Assembly: GCA_014281115.1 (NCBI GenBank)
Contig: JACONQ010000021.1
Location: forward strand, 992,001 to 1,056,000
DNA length: 64,000 bases
Origin: Laburnicola sp. R22_1
Taxonomy: Eukaryota > Ascomycota > Dothideomycetes > Pleosporales > Didymosphaeriaceae
Reading direction: 5' to 3'
In this document: one piece after another, positions 55,001 through 64,000 of the stretch
Position numbering within the stretch: position 1 is the stretch's first letter
Layout: every line of letters starts with the position of its first letter
Program-made: the position numbers and the translations under genes
The notes under the pieces: model-generated
What the model was told of the DNA's origin: nothing
What the model saw: the letters and a program-made list of their open reading frames with translations, nothing else
Database searches by the model: none

Positions 55001-56701
55001 ACTCGACTACACCGCGACCAGCTGCCGCCAGAGCCAAAGAGGTGGAAGGATCTAGATCGTCATCCATTTGGTGCTAAGTTCAAGAAGGCAAGCAGAGTTA
55101 AGATCGATAGTGTTATCAACCATAGATGCTTTGGAAGAGCCATAGAGCTCGCTAAGCAAGCAGATGCTAAGGTGCTACTACTTATATAGGTATTCTCGTA
55201 TAAGTTCGATGAAGATGGATACCTCTACAAATTCAAAGCTCAACTAGTTGTCCGAGGAGATCTGCAGCAAGACTGGGGCAACACATACGCAGCTACACTG
55301 GCTGCGAAGATCTTCCGATGCCTTATCGCCCTGGCAGCAGCCTTCGACCTAGATCTATACCAGTACGATGTACTCAATGCCTTTCTCAATGCGGAGCTCG
55401 ATCGACCTACCTACGTACGCTGTCCAGAAGGATACGATAAAGAACTTGGAAAACTACTAGAGCTCAAGCGCGCTCTATACGGACTCTGTGACGCGCCGCG
55501 ACTATGGTACAAGCATCTCACTGCAACGCTTAAGAAGATGGGACTGAGACAGGTGCCTAGAGTGCCCTGTCTATACAGCAGTAACCAGCTTATCGTCTTC
55601 TTCTTTGTCGATGATATAGTGGTAGCTGTATCCCGCAGCAATTAAGACGCATACCGTCTATTCGACAGACAGCTAAGAACAACCTACGACGTGCGATATC
55701 TGGGAGAGTTAAAGTGGTTCCTGGGCATACGCGTCATTCAAGACAGAAAGCAGAAGAAGATCTGGCTACTCTAAGACAGCTTCATCGACAAGGTGGCAAA
55801 GAAGTACAACATTGCTCAAGGAAGCACAAAATACCCAGCAGTGCCGCTGGCAGACGGACATCTAGGCCTGAGTAGAGAGGAGCCAGACGATCAACGCACG
55901 AAACTCTATCAAGAGCTTGTCAGATCGCTAGCCTACATAGCGACGTACACACGACCAGATGTCGCCCAAGCTCACTTAGAGCTATCTCGTTACCTATAGA
56001 ACCTAGGCCAGAAACATATCAGTGCGGTATACCACGTATGGAAGTACCTAATTGGCACGAAGAGACTCGCTATAGGAGCTTATACAGACTGTGCGAATAG
56101 TGAGTCTAGTGGCAGTTAAACCATCTACCTGAGTTCAAGCTTGGGGGGTGCAGAACCACTATTCTATAGAGCATCAGATGCAGCTTTCGCAGACGACCTA
56201 GAGACCAGGCGGAGCTCACAAGGATACCTTTTCATGCTCTACAGCATGCCTATTAACTAGAAAGCGACACGACAGCGCTCGGTCACCAAGTCAACCACTA
56301 AGGCAGAGCTTCTAGCTCTGTTAACAGCTGCTAGCAAGCTTTAAGCGTGGAATCGACTATTCAAACACATTAAATTCAACCTAGACATTACGCCAACTAT
56401 TTACTGCGATAACCTACAGACAGTAGGTATTATCACTAAGGACAAGGACAAGCTGTTCACAAAACTACGCCACGTCGACACTCACCAGCACTGGCTAAGA
56501 CAAGAGTAGGCAGAAGGACGCGTATCAGTCCAGTGGAAGCCTACTAATCAGATGCCAGCCAACAGACTTACCAAGAGCCTTGTACGTCAAAAGCACACCG
56601 ACTTTATAAGGCAACTTGGCATGCAAGACGTTAAAGGATATCTATAGAAGAAGCTTAAGGAGGACTCTACTTCAGATTCTATTGTTTACTACCTATTCTA
56701 G
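52001..56701 (+). pseudogene. copia-B3 gag-pol
   Basis: A single frame of 1566 codons plus stop, the clearest view of this family's polyprotein: gag capsid (52298-52642), zinc knuckle CICGLNYRFKDC near 52855, protease WILDPGSNTHVTN near 53200, GAG-preintegrase VMWGHAGREAIKHL near 53660, integrase core (RPFERISIDL, VIIVRLDIETGY), integrase tail HLVGFDSTNIFRVW near 54420, and reverse transcriptase (VFSYKFDEDGY near 55190, YQYDVLNAFLNAE near 55360, FFFVDDIVVAV near 55600). RNase H follows (SDAAFADDLE near 56165, PTIYCDN near 56395) to the end ...VYYLF. It has roughly 30 in-frame stops, nearly all TAG or TAA at former Gln or Trp. The active-site YVDD-type motif is intact, but the frame is dead. 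Confidence 0.9.
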
Positions 56702-56737
56702 TATAGTACAGAGCATTAGCTTTAGTGTAGGTACACC

Positions 56738-56752
56738 GCAGCTGGGGGGGTG
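56738..56752 (+). promoter_or_regulatory. copia-B3 polypurine tract
   Basis: GCAGCTGGGGGGGTG immediately before the 3' LTR, the same as in B2. Confidence 0.75.
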
Positions 56753-56944
56753 TGTAGCCACGTGACTTACGTCAGAGGTGGTGTGTGTAGAAGGTTCCAT
56801 CCAGGTGCACAGACTACTACCCTCAAGATAAAGCTCTTGCCCTCTCCTTTCTTCCTTAGTAGACTCCTCACTCCACACACTCTTTTATGCAGATAGCAAT
56901 ACAGCTTGTTGTCCTCATATGCCTTATATGCCTGCCCGCCCACA
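56753..56944 (+). repeat. copia-B3 3' LTR, 192 bp
   Basis: Six transitions distinguish it from the 5' LTR. Followed by CCTAT. Confidence 0.9.
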
Positions 56945-56949
56945 CCTAT

Positions 56950-57797
56950 AAAATAGCTAAAGAAGCTTACCTTCTAATAACTAATACTTGCAAAGCTACT
57001 ATCTATGCGCACCTACTATAGACACTACGCTTAGTACTATAAGAAGTTTAAACATAACAACGTAGTTATAGAATGTTTCTATAGGGCAGACCTTACGCTA
57101 GACTATATAGTCTACTGCCCACAAGCGGTCTAAAAGTTCCACTACTAGCTAAAATAACCCCCTCTCCCTCCTAGCACCACACAAGAGGGCGTTAAATACT
57201 TAAAGACCCTTAAGCCTAAAGATTTTTAACTCTTGCTAGAGCTTGCCAACCCTACTAACACTAACAAATAAATATTAGTTCTATAGACTGCCTACTAAGC
57301 TACAGATACTAGTGGGCGCGATAATAATCTAGGACAGCTCCTCTGGCGTTAACTCTGTCTAAGCTCCTAGTAGGGGTGCCTCTTATTCTAACATCTTGCC
57401 ACACGAGGCAACCTCCCCTACGCTCTTCTACTCTCCTTACCTCTTCTTACTGTCTACACAATTCTTACCTTTCCTATACTAGTTTTACGCTAAGGTCTTA
57501 GCACTTTTTAACATAGCTTTAGGGCAGCTAAAGCTACCCCTACTTTAGATTGTTATATGTATAATAGCTACACCCTAATATCTTAGCCTATAGGCATAAA
57601 GACACGGATTTAGCCCCTGCATAGAGGGGGGGCGGACTCTTATAAGCCGCTATAAGAGACGGCAATAGCTTATAGCATGAATCGCCTTTACTATCTAGCT
57701 GGCCCTAGATGGCTACTTAGCGCGTCCCCATGCCCCATAGGAGGCTAGAACCTAGGTTCCTGGACGTTAATTAATACTACTACTACTACTACTACTA
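56950..57797 (+). pseudogene. LINE L3 3' end: ORF2 C-terminus, 3' UTR and ACT tail
   Basis: Continues the L3 frame through the CCCGC...H-x-C zinc-like motif region, much mutated, to TAA 57271. The shared 3' untranslated region and ten or so ACT repeats (57776-57799) follow. Confidence 0.75.
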
Positions 57798-57812
57798 CTA
57801 AATGCCACTGTT
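57798..57812. repeat. L3 target-site duplication, copy 2
   Basis: CTAAATGCCACTGTT, identical to 46186-46200. Confidence 0.85.
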
Positions 57813-59226
57813 CTGTTAGTGGGCTTCGCGCCTTCCCCAGACGCTCTTAGACAGTAGATAAGGGCAGTAGTAGTTTTATATTAAGGGAAAGGTCAAATTT
57901 TGTATTATAATAGATCTAAACCTTAATCTATAGTCTTATACTTATCCTGTTTAAGCTCTTTTTCCTAATTACGTTAATAGGGCTGGAGGCTCTTTGCTTT
58001 GGACACTACTCTCTTTTTTATCTCCACTTGCTATAGGTCTTTTGTTTCTTCCTAGTGGGCTTAATATAATATTAATAGTAATATTTAGAATAGAGTTAGA
58101 TATTCTAAATGTAAAGGTATTGTTTGTAACAGTAGAATTAATATAAGTGGCTTAAGAAGCGGCTAGATCTACTTAAGAGCCGCTACTGCTTTGCGGTTTA
58201 TCCTTATTTAGCTGTAGCTGCTAGTCTACAATTGGCTGGGAGAATGGCAGTTTAGGGGATAGGTACCGCAAGGTTAAATGTTCTGCTTCCATTATAAATG
58301 CCTATGCTCTATAAGGTTAACTGTGTTCGTTGTTTCTATTCCTATACCTATTTACTGCTCGCCTAGCAGGTCTAATTTTCTTAACTTAGTGGCGTTCTTT
58401 TATTACCTTAATTTCTGTAAGACTTGCTTGTATAGTTCTAATCTATTACTATAAGGTACTATGCTCTTATAAGTCTAGCAGCTAGGCAATAAAAGATGGG
58501 CTAGATACGCTTTAATTAAGAAGTTAAGATGATACCCCTTAATTAGGTATAATCTGTTTGGGGCAGCGCTAGGCAGGTGTAATCTAAATGGGATGATTTA
58601 ACGCGTCTGGGCGTTGTAGGAAATATGTTGCGCCTAATTAATAGTGGTTTTAAGCCTCATCCTGTTGCTCCTTCTAACTGTCTAACGATGCTAGATTTCC
58701 AAGTCTCTAGGCCTCTGTCTCCTGCGTCTGTTACTTTATCCTTTTCTAGACTAGGCGACCTCTTAAGAGAGCGTAAGGCGGTGGCTTTGTAATGCTATTA
58801 GGTTTAAGATCGTCTAGTAAAATTAGTAATAGAGAGTACTTATACTGCTTACAATACTTAGATATCTTATAGAACTTAGCAATATACTTCTTGGGTTTAG
58901 TATTAAAGAACTAATAGATAGTAATTGCATGTCTATAAGGAATTTTATAATCCTAGAAAGTAAGATAAGAGCATTTCTAAGCTTTAAGCTAAACGAGACG
59001 AGTGTTTTAGTCCCCTAGGTTTGCTTGGTAGGCTAAAGCTACTATATTCTCGCGCTCTTAAGGAGTTATAAGGTACTAGTTACTCTCCTTAAGCTCTTTC
59101 TAGAAATATACTATAGTATAGTTAGTATACTTCTTATTTTTCTGGGGTTTATAATATCTTTTGTAGAACTTTAATATTATATATATCTATATATAATAAA
59201 GTAAATAAAGAATTAGTAGGTTATAA
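57813..59226. other. AT-rich decayed DNA, no gene seen
   Basis: No open frame of note on either strand. TA-rich composition and TAG density are like the mutated transposons, so it is probably an old element relic. I could not align it to anything else in the window. Confidence 0.4.
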
Positions 59227-59378
59227 TATAAGGGATAAGTAGAGTAGCAATTAGGAATAAGAGACTGAGTTGATTGTAACAAGCTGAACAGAGAAACTGC
59301 TTAAGTAGCAGAATCGTGATCAGCAACTAGTCTACATCAGGTTGGTGGTATCATGTGATATTGTACTCCACACTAACA
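59227..59378 (-). repeat. copia-A2 3' LTR, 152 bp
   Basis: Begins TATAAGGGATAAG, with a TG-to-TA change at its terminus, and ends CCACACTAACA. Same length as the A1 and A0 LTRs. Confidence 0.85.
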
Positions 59379-59393
59379 CACCTCCCATAGCAC
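59379..59393 (-). promoter_or_regulatory. copia-A2 polypurine tract
   Basis: CACCTCCCATAGCAC on the plus strand is GTGCTATGGGAGGTG on the element strand, next to the LTR. Confidence 0.7.
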
Positions 59394-59477
59394 AAAGGTA
59401 GCGGAGTGCTGTAAAGTATAACAAAGCAAAATAAGTGAATAGAGGGCCTCCAGGGCACCTCCCTAGGAAGAACTCTA

Positions 59478-62400
59478 TCAGGTAACGATAGATGTAACAA
59501 ACTTATCCTCTAAACCAATAACTTGTTAGCGGATATCGGTCATTCCCAATTGCTGCAAGAATCGCTCGTGCTTGCTACTATCAGAGAGAGACTTTGTCAA
59601 TCCATCAGCGGGCATATCAGCAGTTCCCATCCAGGTAACGTCAATGTTCCCAGCTTCAACTTGCTCGCGGATCCACATCTAATGTACTTTGATATGTCTA
59701 AGCTTTGTGTCGAGCTTTTCTTCGTCCTTGTTGGCAATAGAGACTGTTTGCTGGTTATCACAGTACAACGTAGGTCGAACCTCTGGATTAAACCCAATAG
59801 CTTCAAAGGTGTTCATCCACCAGGATAACTCAGTGCCAGCAGTTGACAGGGCAAACAGTTCGGCCTCAGTAGTTGATTTGGTAACAGATCTCATAATTTT
59901 TGCCTTCCAATCAATGACCATACCGTAGAGCTTAAACACATAGGCGAATGAGCTTCGAGCAGTATCAGGATCGTCAGCAAACGCGGCATCAGAGGCACTA
60001 AAGAACAACAACTCCTTAGCTTCCTTATTGTCAATTTGACTAATATAGTTGGCGTTCTTAGAGCGTGCTGTTGTTGTTGCTCTAATTGCCCAGAATCGGA
60101 AGTCGTATAAGTATTGCCACACAGACTTGACAGCAGCAAGATGCTTTTGGCTTGGATTATTTAGATGGCGGGCAAGTATCGAGTGCGCTTTTGCCACGTC
60201 AGGCCGGGTGAAATATGAGATGAAGCCAAGGCATCCAACTAGGATCTGATATAGGCGGGTGCGCTCCGCGTTAGGTTCATCTATACTTGGGGGGAGATAA
60301 GACTCGCGCAGAGGGACCTTAGGGTGTCAGCTGCCCTGAAGGAGATTGTGGTCGTGGCAGACTTTTGCGATATAGGAGTCTTGAATCATCCAGACCTTGC
60401 CTTTCGCATAGTCTCTAATAATGCGTATCCCTAGGAACCAGCGTAGTTCTCCTAAGCTTCGTGTCTTGTATTGTTTCGTGAACTCGCGTTAAAACTGTTG
60501 ATAATATTGTTGATCGCCTTTGCGGAAAAGGACGACGATATTATCTACGTAATAGAATAGTATCAGCTTGCCATTAGTAAATAGGCAAGGGATACCCTTA
60601 ACTTAAGTGAAGCCTATATCAACAAGGGTCTTCTTTAGGTGTTTGTGCCACAGCGCTGGGGCATCCTTAAGCCCATATAGTGCTCGGCGTAGTCGCATCA
60701 TATTGCCTAGTCTGTCTCAGAACCCATCTGGAGTCCAGACGTAACAGAGTCGGGCCAGGTACGCGTTGAGGAAAGCATTCTTGACGTTGTACTGGTAGGC
60801 AAGGAGTCCAAAGGCGCACATAATAGCGATAAGGAAGCGGAGCATTCGAGCCGCGAGGGTAGCTGCGTAGGTATCATCCCAAGTCGTCTGCAAATCTCCT
60901 CTCACGACTAGTCGAGCTTTGTAGCTAGTTAAGTAGCCATCAGCATCGAACTTGTACGTGAAAACCCACATTAGCGGCAGGGTCTCAGCATCTAGGTGCT
61001 CCTTCACATCATCTTTCACCTTCTCAAATACACCTTTGTGAAGCTGCTCCTCAATCTCCTTGTCTGCAGCAGCGAACCACTTATCAGCATCAGGGCGGGA
61101 TTTGACCTCAGCCCAGTTCTTTGGTGGCGGCGGCAGTTGATTATGGTGAACCTTCAACTCTTCATTTGGGGGCAGTTGCACGATTGCCGTAGCAAACGTT
61201 TGCCAGTACAGAGAAGCGTGCGTACTGAAATGGTCCCTAGGCGTATCGTCTCCTCTACCACCTCCCCGACGACGGGACCCTAGAACAATATTGTCTGCAG
61301 CAATATTAGGGTTTGTCCGTCTTGGAGCGTTATTCTGATAGCAGTTTGGCGCAGTATCTCCAGAAGCAATCTCTCTCCAGCCTTTTGGTTAAGAACGATC
61401 ATAAGTGCTAGGTACTGGTGTCTCTTAGGGTGTGAGTAATCCTTCATAGGCCTCCTGTTAAATCTGCTCTTCGGCATCATCTGGCCCAGTAGCCTCTTCT
61501 TCTTGATCCTCAACATCATCCTCAACTGTATGTTGACGATGTGTTATATCACGATGGATCTGCTCGATAACGGGATCTTCCTCCTCGTCCGATGAATCGA
61601 TATCAAGGACTCTGACTACGCGTCGTATCTCCTCCGTCATAGGCTCAAGTTGTAGAGCCGAGTAGCGTTGGTCTCGTACGAAGACAACATCACGTGTTCG
61701 AACAACACTGTCAGCCCCAGGAACCCATACACGGAAGATATTCGTTCCTTCGTATCCAACTAGCCATCCAGTAATCGACCTTGACTCGAGCTTGTCACCT
61801 TTGGCCACCTTGGTATTACGGAATAGGGCTTTGGCACCAATAACGTCTATGTGTGCAAGAGACGGCTTCACCTTGCGTACATATTCGTAGGGCGTCTTCC
61901 AGTCAAGAACCTCTGTTGGCAATCGATTGAGGATGTAAATAGCCGTTAGGCATAACTCGTTAGCCAGTTCCTTAGGCAAATTTGCTTCAATCCGCAAAGC
62001 TCTTGCCGCAGTGATAATAAGGTTACCAGCCTTCTCGGGCAGGCCAGTCATCTCTTCTGCACTAACAGCACGTCGCTCAGCTGTGATACCCAGGTCTTGA
62101 AAGACCTCCCAGAGATCAGCATAACCCTTTTCATTGTCACAGCGAACGTATACAACAATCGCGTCAAACTGGGTCTGTATAAGCGCTAGTATCTGTTGAA
62201 CTGAGCGCGTCAGAGTCTCCTTCTTCTTATCACGAAGAGTCTTCCCTAAATGGTATCTGCTATGTTGACACACAGCGTGTAAGAGCCACTTGTCCCCGTT
62301 ATAGCAAGCTTCACCCGTCTTCCTGAGTTGTACAAGGTCGATGCCGATACGTTCAAAGGGGCGTGTCGCCGGCTCGCGTTGAGGGCGTCGACTGATAATC

Positions 62401-64000
62401 TTAGAAAGCTTAGAGTTGATGCACTTTTCACATCCCCTCCATTGTGGAGCTTGGGGGCCAGTGATGAGCTTGATACCATCCACTGCCTGCTCTAGGTGTT
62501 CAACCGCGCGTCGTCCTGCATGAGCTAGCATCTGATAAGCTTCTGTAGGGGTGACTTGTAGAGGCTTGCGCTCTATACGGCTTGGCTTGGCTAACTTCGA
62601 TTGAATCGCGTATGTGTACAACTCTGATGCGTTCGGACGTGTTGCCTTGTTAGAGTCCATAACCCAATGGCCACCCTGCTTATCGAGTGTGCAGAATATG
62701 TCCATTGAAGCGCTCCTCAGATAGAGACAGCTACGTCCCGAGTCGAACTTAATACCAACTGCTTGACAGCGTGAGAGTGACACTACTAATGTGAAGAACG
62801 TGGGAATAAGTGCTACCTATGTCATAGTTACTTGACGTTCGCCAGTTGGAGTATCAACAAACAGCTTGACATTTCCCCACTTATGTATCTGCAGGGCTTG
62901 CGTGCCGGCTAGTAGGATATTATCTGGGTGTCCATCTCGGATCTTCTCCCAAGTCTTTGGCCGATGGTTTGTGACATGTAGATTGGAGCCAGGATCTAGT
63001 ATCCACTTGTTGATCAATGGCGGTGGAGGCTGTTGAACAGCAGCTGTACTAAGTGGAGTAACAACCTGAGCTGCGTTCTGGCTGCCTTGCCAGTGCATAA
63101 CTGCTCCTGTTGAGTTTTGAGCATTCGATAGAGGGTGACTAGTGTCTATTGAGAAATCATTCTTGTTGGTAGCAGCTGCCTTTTCACTAGCTTTCTTCTC
63201 AGCTCTAAACAGAGCTGCGCTTAAAGGGTTGCCTTTGCCTAGTTTCCTAACTCTGTCAAACTCGGCTGAGACAACTGGGTCGGGCCTCCATCCAGCGGGT
63301 CGGAGAGAAGGCACCACATAGGAGCACTGCTTAAACAAGTGCTGTTCCCCGCAGATGCACGTGACTGTACGTTTCTGGGTGTTGCTGTTGGTGTTTGGAC
63401 TAGGGCGTCCTAAAACAGCGTATGTTCCAAGTGCTGACGCTACAGGGTTCAAGGTGCGTCGGAACCGTCGATAGTTCTCCACTAGTGCAACAGGATCCAT
63501 ATACGGGGTTCCGTTTATCTCGGCTCGCGTGATCTCCTGAATTTCGTGCGTGACAAAGGACTCATCAATTCCCCTAATTGCTCGAAGAAAGTCCTGCTGT
63601 GCTCGATAGTCCTGGACTTTAGGTAGTTTCAGTTTGACCATGTCGCGAAGGATAGTGATGTAGCTCTCATACCAAGCATCCATCTTCTGTTATTGTGGAA
63701 CCTTCTTGATCTTGTCGTACTGCTCGAGCAACTCATACTTGCGTTCTGCTACTGATATACAGAATATCTTCTTGAGTTGCATAAGTTGTTTATAGGGAGT
63801 TTCAGCATCCTCAATAACTGGGATATGCCTGCTGGCGATCGTCCTTGCAATCTCCCGTGCCAGGTTGTTGAGAGCGTTCTCCTTCTTCTGCCAGGCTGCC
63901 AGCTTTGTTGCGTAGAACCCATGCCAGAAGGTGTAGTCCTCTCGTTCAGATTTCGTGAGTTCGTCTGGTTCAATATCATCGTCGCCCTGGACAATGCTTG
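59478..64000 (-). pseudogene. copia-A2 gag-pol (partial at 5' end)
   Basis: Essentially one minus-strand frame. Gag runs to about 63000 (MDAWYESYITILRDM), with zinc knuckle CICGEQHLFKQC near 63340. Protease is INKWILDPGSNLHVTN near 63000. The integrase block is 61458-62783, with AYQMLAHAGRRAVEHL, RPFERIGIDLVQ, AIVVYVRCDNEKGYADLW and WLVGYEGTNIFRVW. An acidic linker follows (DIDSSDEEEDPV). Reverse transcriptase is 60717-61181 (MWVFTYKFDADGYLTSYKA, YQYNVKNAFLNAYLA) with a mutated FYYVDN active site near 60560. RNase H is 59679-60197 (SASDAAFADDPD, TKSTTEAELFALSTA, LYCDNQQTV). The end is TGA 59480. Fewer than ten stops separate these blocks, but the Asp-to-Asn change disables the polymerase. Confidence 0.85.

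Larger units (their letters stand above)
51601..56944 (+). mobile_element. Copia-B3, complete LTR retrotransposon (plus strand), mutated
   Basis: 5344 bp with 192-bp LTRs (51601-51792 and 56753-56944), a CCTAT duplication, a primer-binding site and a polypurine tract. The LTRs differ at six positions, all transitions, so it is older than B2. It is inserted into LINE L3. Confidence 0.9.
46201..57797 (+). mobile_element. LINE L3, full-length-like, heavily mutated, split by copia-B3
   Basis: Collinear with L2 from the leader to the ACT tail, and with L1 at the 3' end. It is flanked by a 15-bp target-site duplication. Copia-B3 interrupts ORF2 at 51601-56944. Nearly every CpA and TpG has been converted and no long frame survives. 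Without copia-B3 it is about 6.25 kb. Confidence 0.9.
59227..64000 (-). mobile_element. Copia-A2 LTR retrotransposon (best-preserved A copy; 5' end off window)
   Basis: Starts at its 3' LTR (59227-59378), then a polypurine tract and a long, fairly open gag-pol frame, and runs off the right edge inside gag. It serves as the reference for the heavily mutated A1 at the left end of the window. Confidence 0.85.

Noticed and set aside
4000..57000. Possible reassigned genetic code, because so many frames read well through TAG
   Set aside because: TAG replaces both Gln and Trp (for example SPSG-TAG-TNNK in Tn2 where Tn3 has SPSRWTNNK), which fits C-to-T and G-to-A mutation. The intact Tn1, Myb and membrane genes use no internal TAG.
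57813..59226. Possible host gene between L3 and copia-A2
   Set aside because: No frame or splice structure could be supported; composition matches mutated repeats.
61280..61525. 81-codon frame in copia-A2
   Set aside because: Shadow frame across the integrase-reverse transcriptase linker; the real frame continues in phase with 61458-62783 and 60717-61181.

Overview
The window looks like a repeat-packed accessory or subtelomere-like region of a filamentous ascomycete (Pezizomycotina). The evidence is short GT-AG introns of 43-55 bp with CTAAC-type branch sites, fungal transposon families (copia LTR elements, a Tad-like LINE with RNase H, pogo/Fot1-type DNA transposons), and a mutation pattern in which nearly all broken reading frames are interrupted by TAG or TAA at former Gln or Trp codons. 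That is the signature expected of repeat-induced point mutation (RIP, C to T mainly in CpA). Species cannot be told from the sequence.

Layout, left to right. 1-10226: nested copia elements on the minus strand. Copia-A1 (222-4121, itself hit by another A copy that leaves the window on the left) sits in copia-B1 (4122-10226), and B1 also carries a young, intact pogo/Fot1-type transposon, Tn1 (7787-9548). 10227-20225: the only low-copy-looking DNA. It holds a coiled-coil gene (minus, about 10564-11193), a seven-helix membrane-protein gene with three introns (plus, 11839-12746), a mutated acidic nuclear-type gene (plus, about 16205-17758), a Myb/SANT gene (minus, 18347-18982), a minisatellite, and a 5'-truncated LINE copy (L1, 13049-15387) with a 15-bp target-site duplication. 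20226-25570: complete copia-B2 with 192-bp LTRs and a GGGAT duplication.

25883-46033 is a long inverted repeat (arms about 860 bp) around a degraded P-loop ATPase gene (to 45073). Its left arm was split by two pogo-type transposons placed 3 bp apart: Tn2 (26304-34670), which carries the near-full-length LINE L2 (26745-32968), and Tn3 (34676-42641), which carries copia-C (36712-42541). Removing these insertions restores a left arm matching the intact right arm. 46201-57797 is LINE L3, heavily mutated and split by copia-B3 (51601-56944, plus strand). 57813-59226 is AT-rich decayed DNA. 59227-64000 is copia-A2, the best-preserved A copy, leaving the window on the right.

Almost everything is selfish DNA. 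The only coding sequences that look intact are the Tn1 transposase, the membrane-protein gene, the Myb gene and perhaps the coiled-coil gene. The most unusual items are the long-armed ATPase unit, TA target sites of Tn1 and Tn3 that appear to have been created by mutation, three copia-B copies sharing the same stop codons (one with nearly identical LTRs), and a hairpin loop inverted between the two LTRs of copia-C. Gene models and alignments were made by eye; no search was run.
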